NCBI GenBank assembly: GCA_020186115.1 | Contig: WSYJ01000060.1 | Coordinates: forward strand, 62,001-126,000 | Reading direction: 5' to 3' | DNA length: 64,000 nt | Source: Histomonas meleagridis | Taxonomy: Eukaryota > Parabasalia > Tritrichomonadida > Dientamoebidae | Part shown: piece by piece, positions 63,583 through 64,000 of the stretch | How the letters are laid out: each line of letters starts with the position of its first letter | Position numbering within the stretch: the stretch's first letter is position 1 | The notes under the pieces: model-generated | What the model was told of the DNA's origin: nothing | Database searches by the model: none | What the model saw: only the letters and a program-made list of their open reading frames with translations | Translations under genes and position numbers: made by a program

Positions 63583-64000
63583 ATGCCTGTTAACGCAAAC
63601 GAGTACATCCCAAAGTACCCACAACTCACACCTGATGAAATTCTCATGTATTCCCAGCACTTCAACAGCCTTGATGCTGATGATTCTGGAAAATTAGGAA
63701 TCACCGAAATCATGGCCCTCTTCAAGTCTATTCAAGTTCCAGCTACACGTGATGAAGTTAAGAAGTACATCGAAGAAGTAGATATCGATGGTGATGGCCT
63801 TATTGACTTTGGTGAATTCCTTACAATCTTCATCAAAGAAAAGGAAAGTGGTGCAGCATCCAAACTTAGTGAAGGTCTTAAGAAGCAACAAAACCTTATC
63901 AAGGCAGCTGGTGCCCGTGGTGAACACGCTTATCCACAAGAAGAAGTCACTGGTTTTGTTAACTATCTTAACCAAGAACTTGGTGAAGATCCAGCCCTTC
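63583..64000 (+). CDS. Fimbrin/plastin-like actin-bundling protein, N-terminal part (3' end outside window)
   Basis: 139 residues are visible from ATG 63583 (MPVNANEYIPKYPQLT), a start chosen because an initiator-like TCACTT lies just upstream. An ATG 36 bp earlier is in frame. Two EF-hands are seen: FNSLDADDSGKLGITEIMA (with DADDSGKLGITE as calcium loop) and IEEVDIDGDGLIDFGEFL (loop DIDGDGLIDFGE). A linker follows with KKQQNLIKAAGARGEHAY and then VTGFVNYLNQELGEDP, which corresponds to the start of the first calponin-homology domain of fimbrin. Two EF-hands followed by CH domains define fimbrin, which bundles actin filaments under calcium control. GC-richer, biased codons suggest high expression. 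A calmodulin-like protein is less likely because of the CH-type continuation. Confidence 0.78.
   Translation, partial: MPVNANEYIPKYPQLTPDEILMYSQHFNSLDADDSGKLGITEIMALFKSIQVPATRDEVKKYIEEVDIDGDGLIDFGEFLTIFIKEKESGAASKLSEGLKKQQNLIKAAGARGEHAYPQEEVTGFVNYLNQELGEDPAL

Noticed and set aside
1-64000. CRISPR arrays, rRNA genes, bacterial operons
   Set aside because: No regularly spaced repeats and no rRNA-like segments, and the gene content is eukaryotic.

Overview
The window looks like nuclear DNA of a trichomonad parabasalid, most likely Tritrichomonas or a close relative. This is inferred from several things together: very AT-rich DNA, intron-poor genes packed on both strands, short upstream regions carrying initiator-like TCAYW motifs right before several start codons, a DUF3447-type ankyrin gene, a BEACH/WD gene, a Rab11 gene, bacterial-looking transporters (MATE, GPH/MFS_2), and many decayed transposons. 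The species cannot be fixed from sequence reading alone.

Housekeeping part, 1-38 kb: a MAP65/PRC1/Ase1 gene cut by the left edge; a broken MATE transporter; a tubby-like protein; a bromodomain-like protein divergent from ribosomal protein eS24; a PH-domain protein; dolichyl-phosphate glucosyltransferase ALG5; a dead DDE transposase; an orphan gene; a Rab11-like GTPase; a large helical-repeat protein; a GPH sugar:cation symporter next to a giant surface protein with two glycoside hydrolase-like domains; an ankyrin gene with an out-of-frame 170-bp repeat tail; a RecQ helicase; and a CEP290-like coiled-coil protein.

Mobile part, 38.6-55.7 kb: ankyrin remnants, then two identical tRNA-Cys genes facing away from each other as 106-bp inverted arms 1.57 kb apart. 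Immediately 3' of each tRNA lies a copy of the same non-LTR retrotransposon. The right-hand copy is almost complete (about 5.8 kb): zinc-finger ORF, then reverse transcriptase with an R2/NeSL-like restriction-type endonuclease. It is closed by a 15-bp duplication of the tRNA 3' end, after which the 5' end of an older copy begins. The 3' end of a tRNA-Cys gene is therefore the integration target. A decayed Helitron-like Rep/Pif1 helicase and a decayed DDE transposase follow, then AT-rich DNA with repeats and an orphan 5' half of a tRNA-Cys.

Right part, 55.7-64 kb: a large BEACH-domain gene on the minus strand and the start of a fimbrin-like gene on the plus strand.

Some start codons were moved to an internal ATG where the longest open frame began at a non-ATG codon or where an initiator-like motif pointed to a later ATG (bromodomain protein, eS24, ALG5, RecQ, CEP290-like, BEACH, fimbrin). 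All family names rest on motif recognition by eye, not on a database search.
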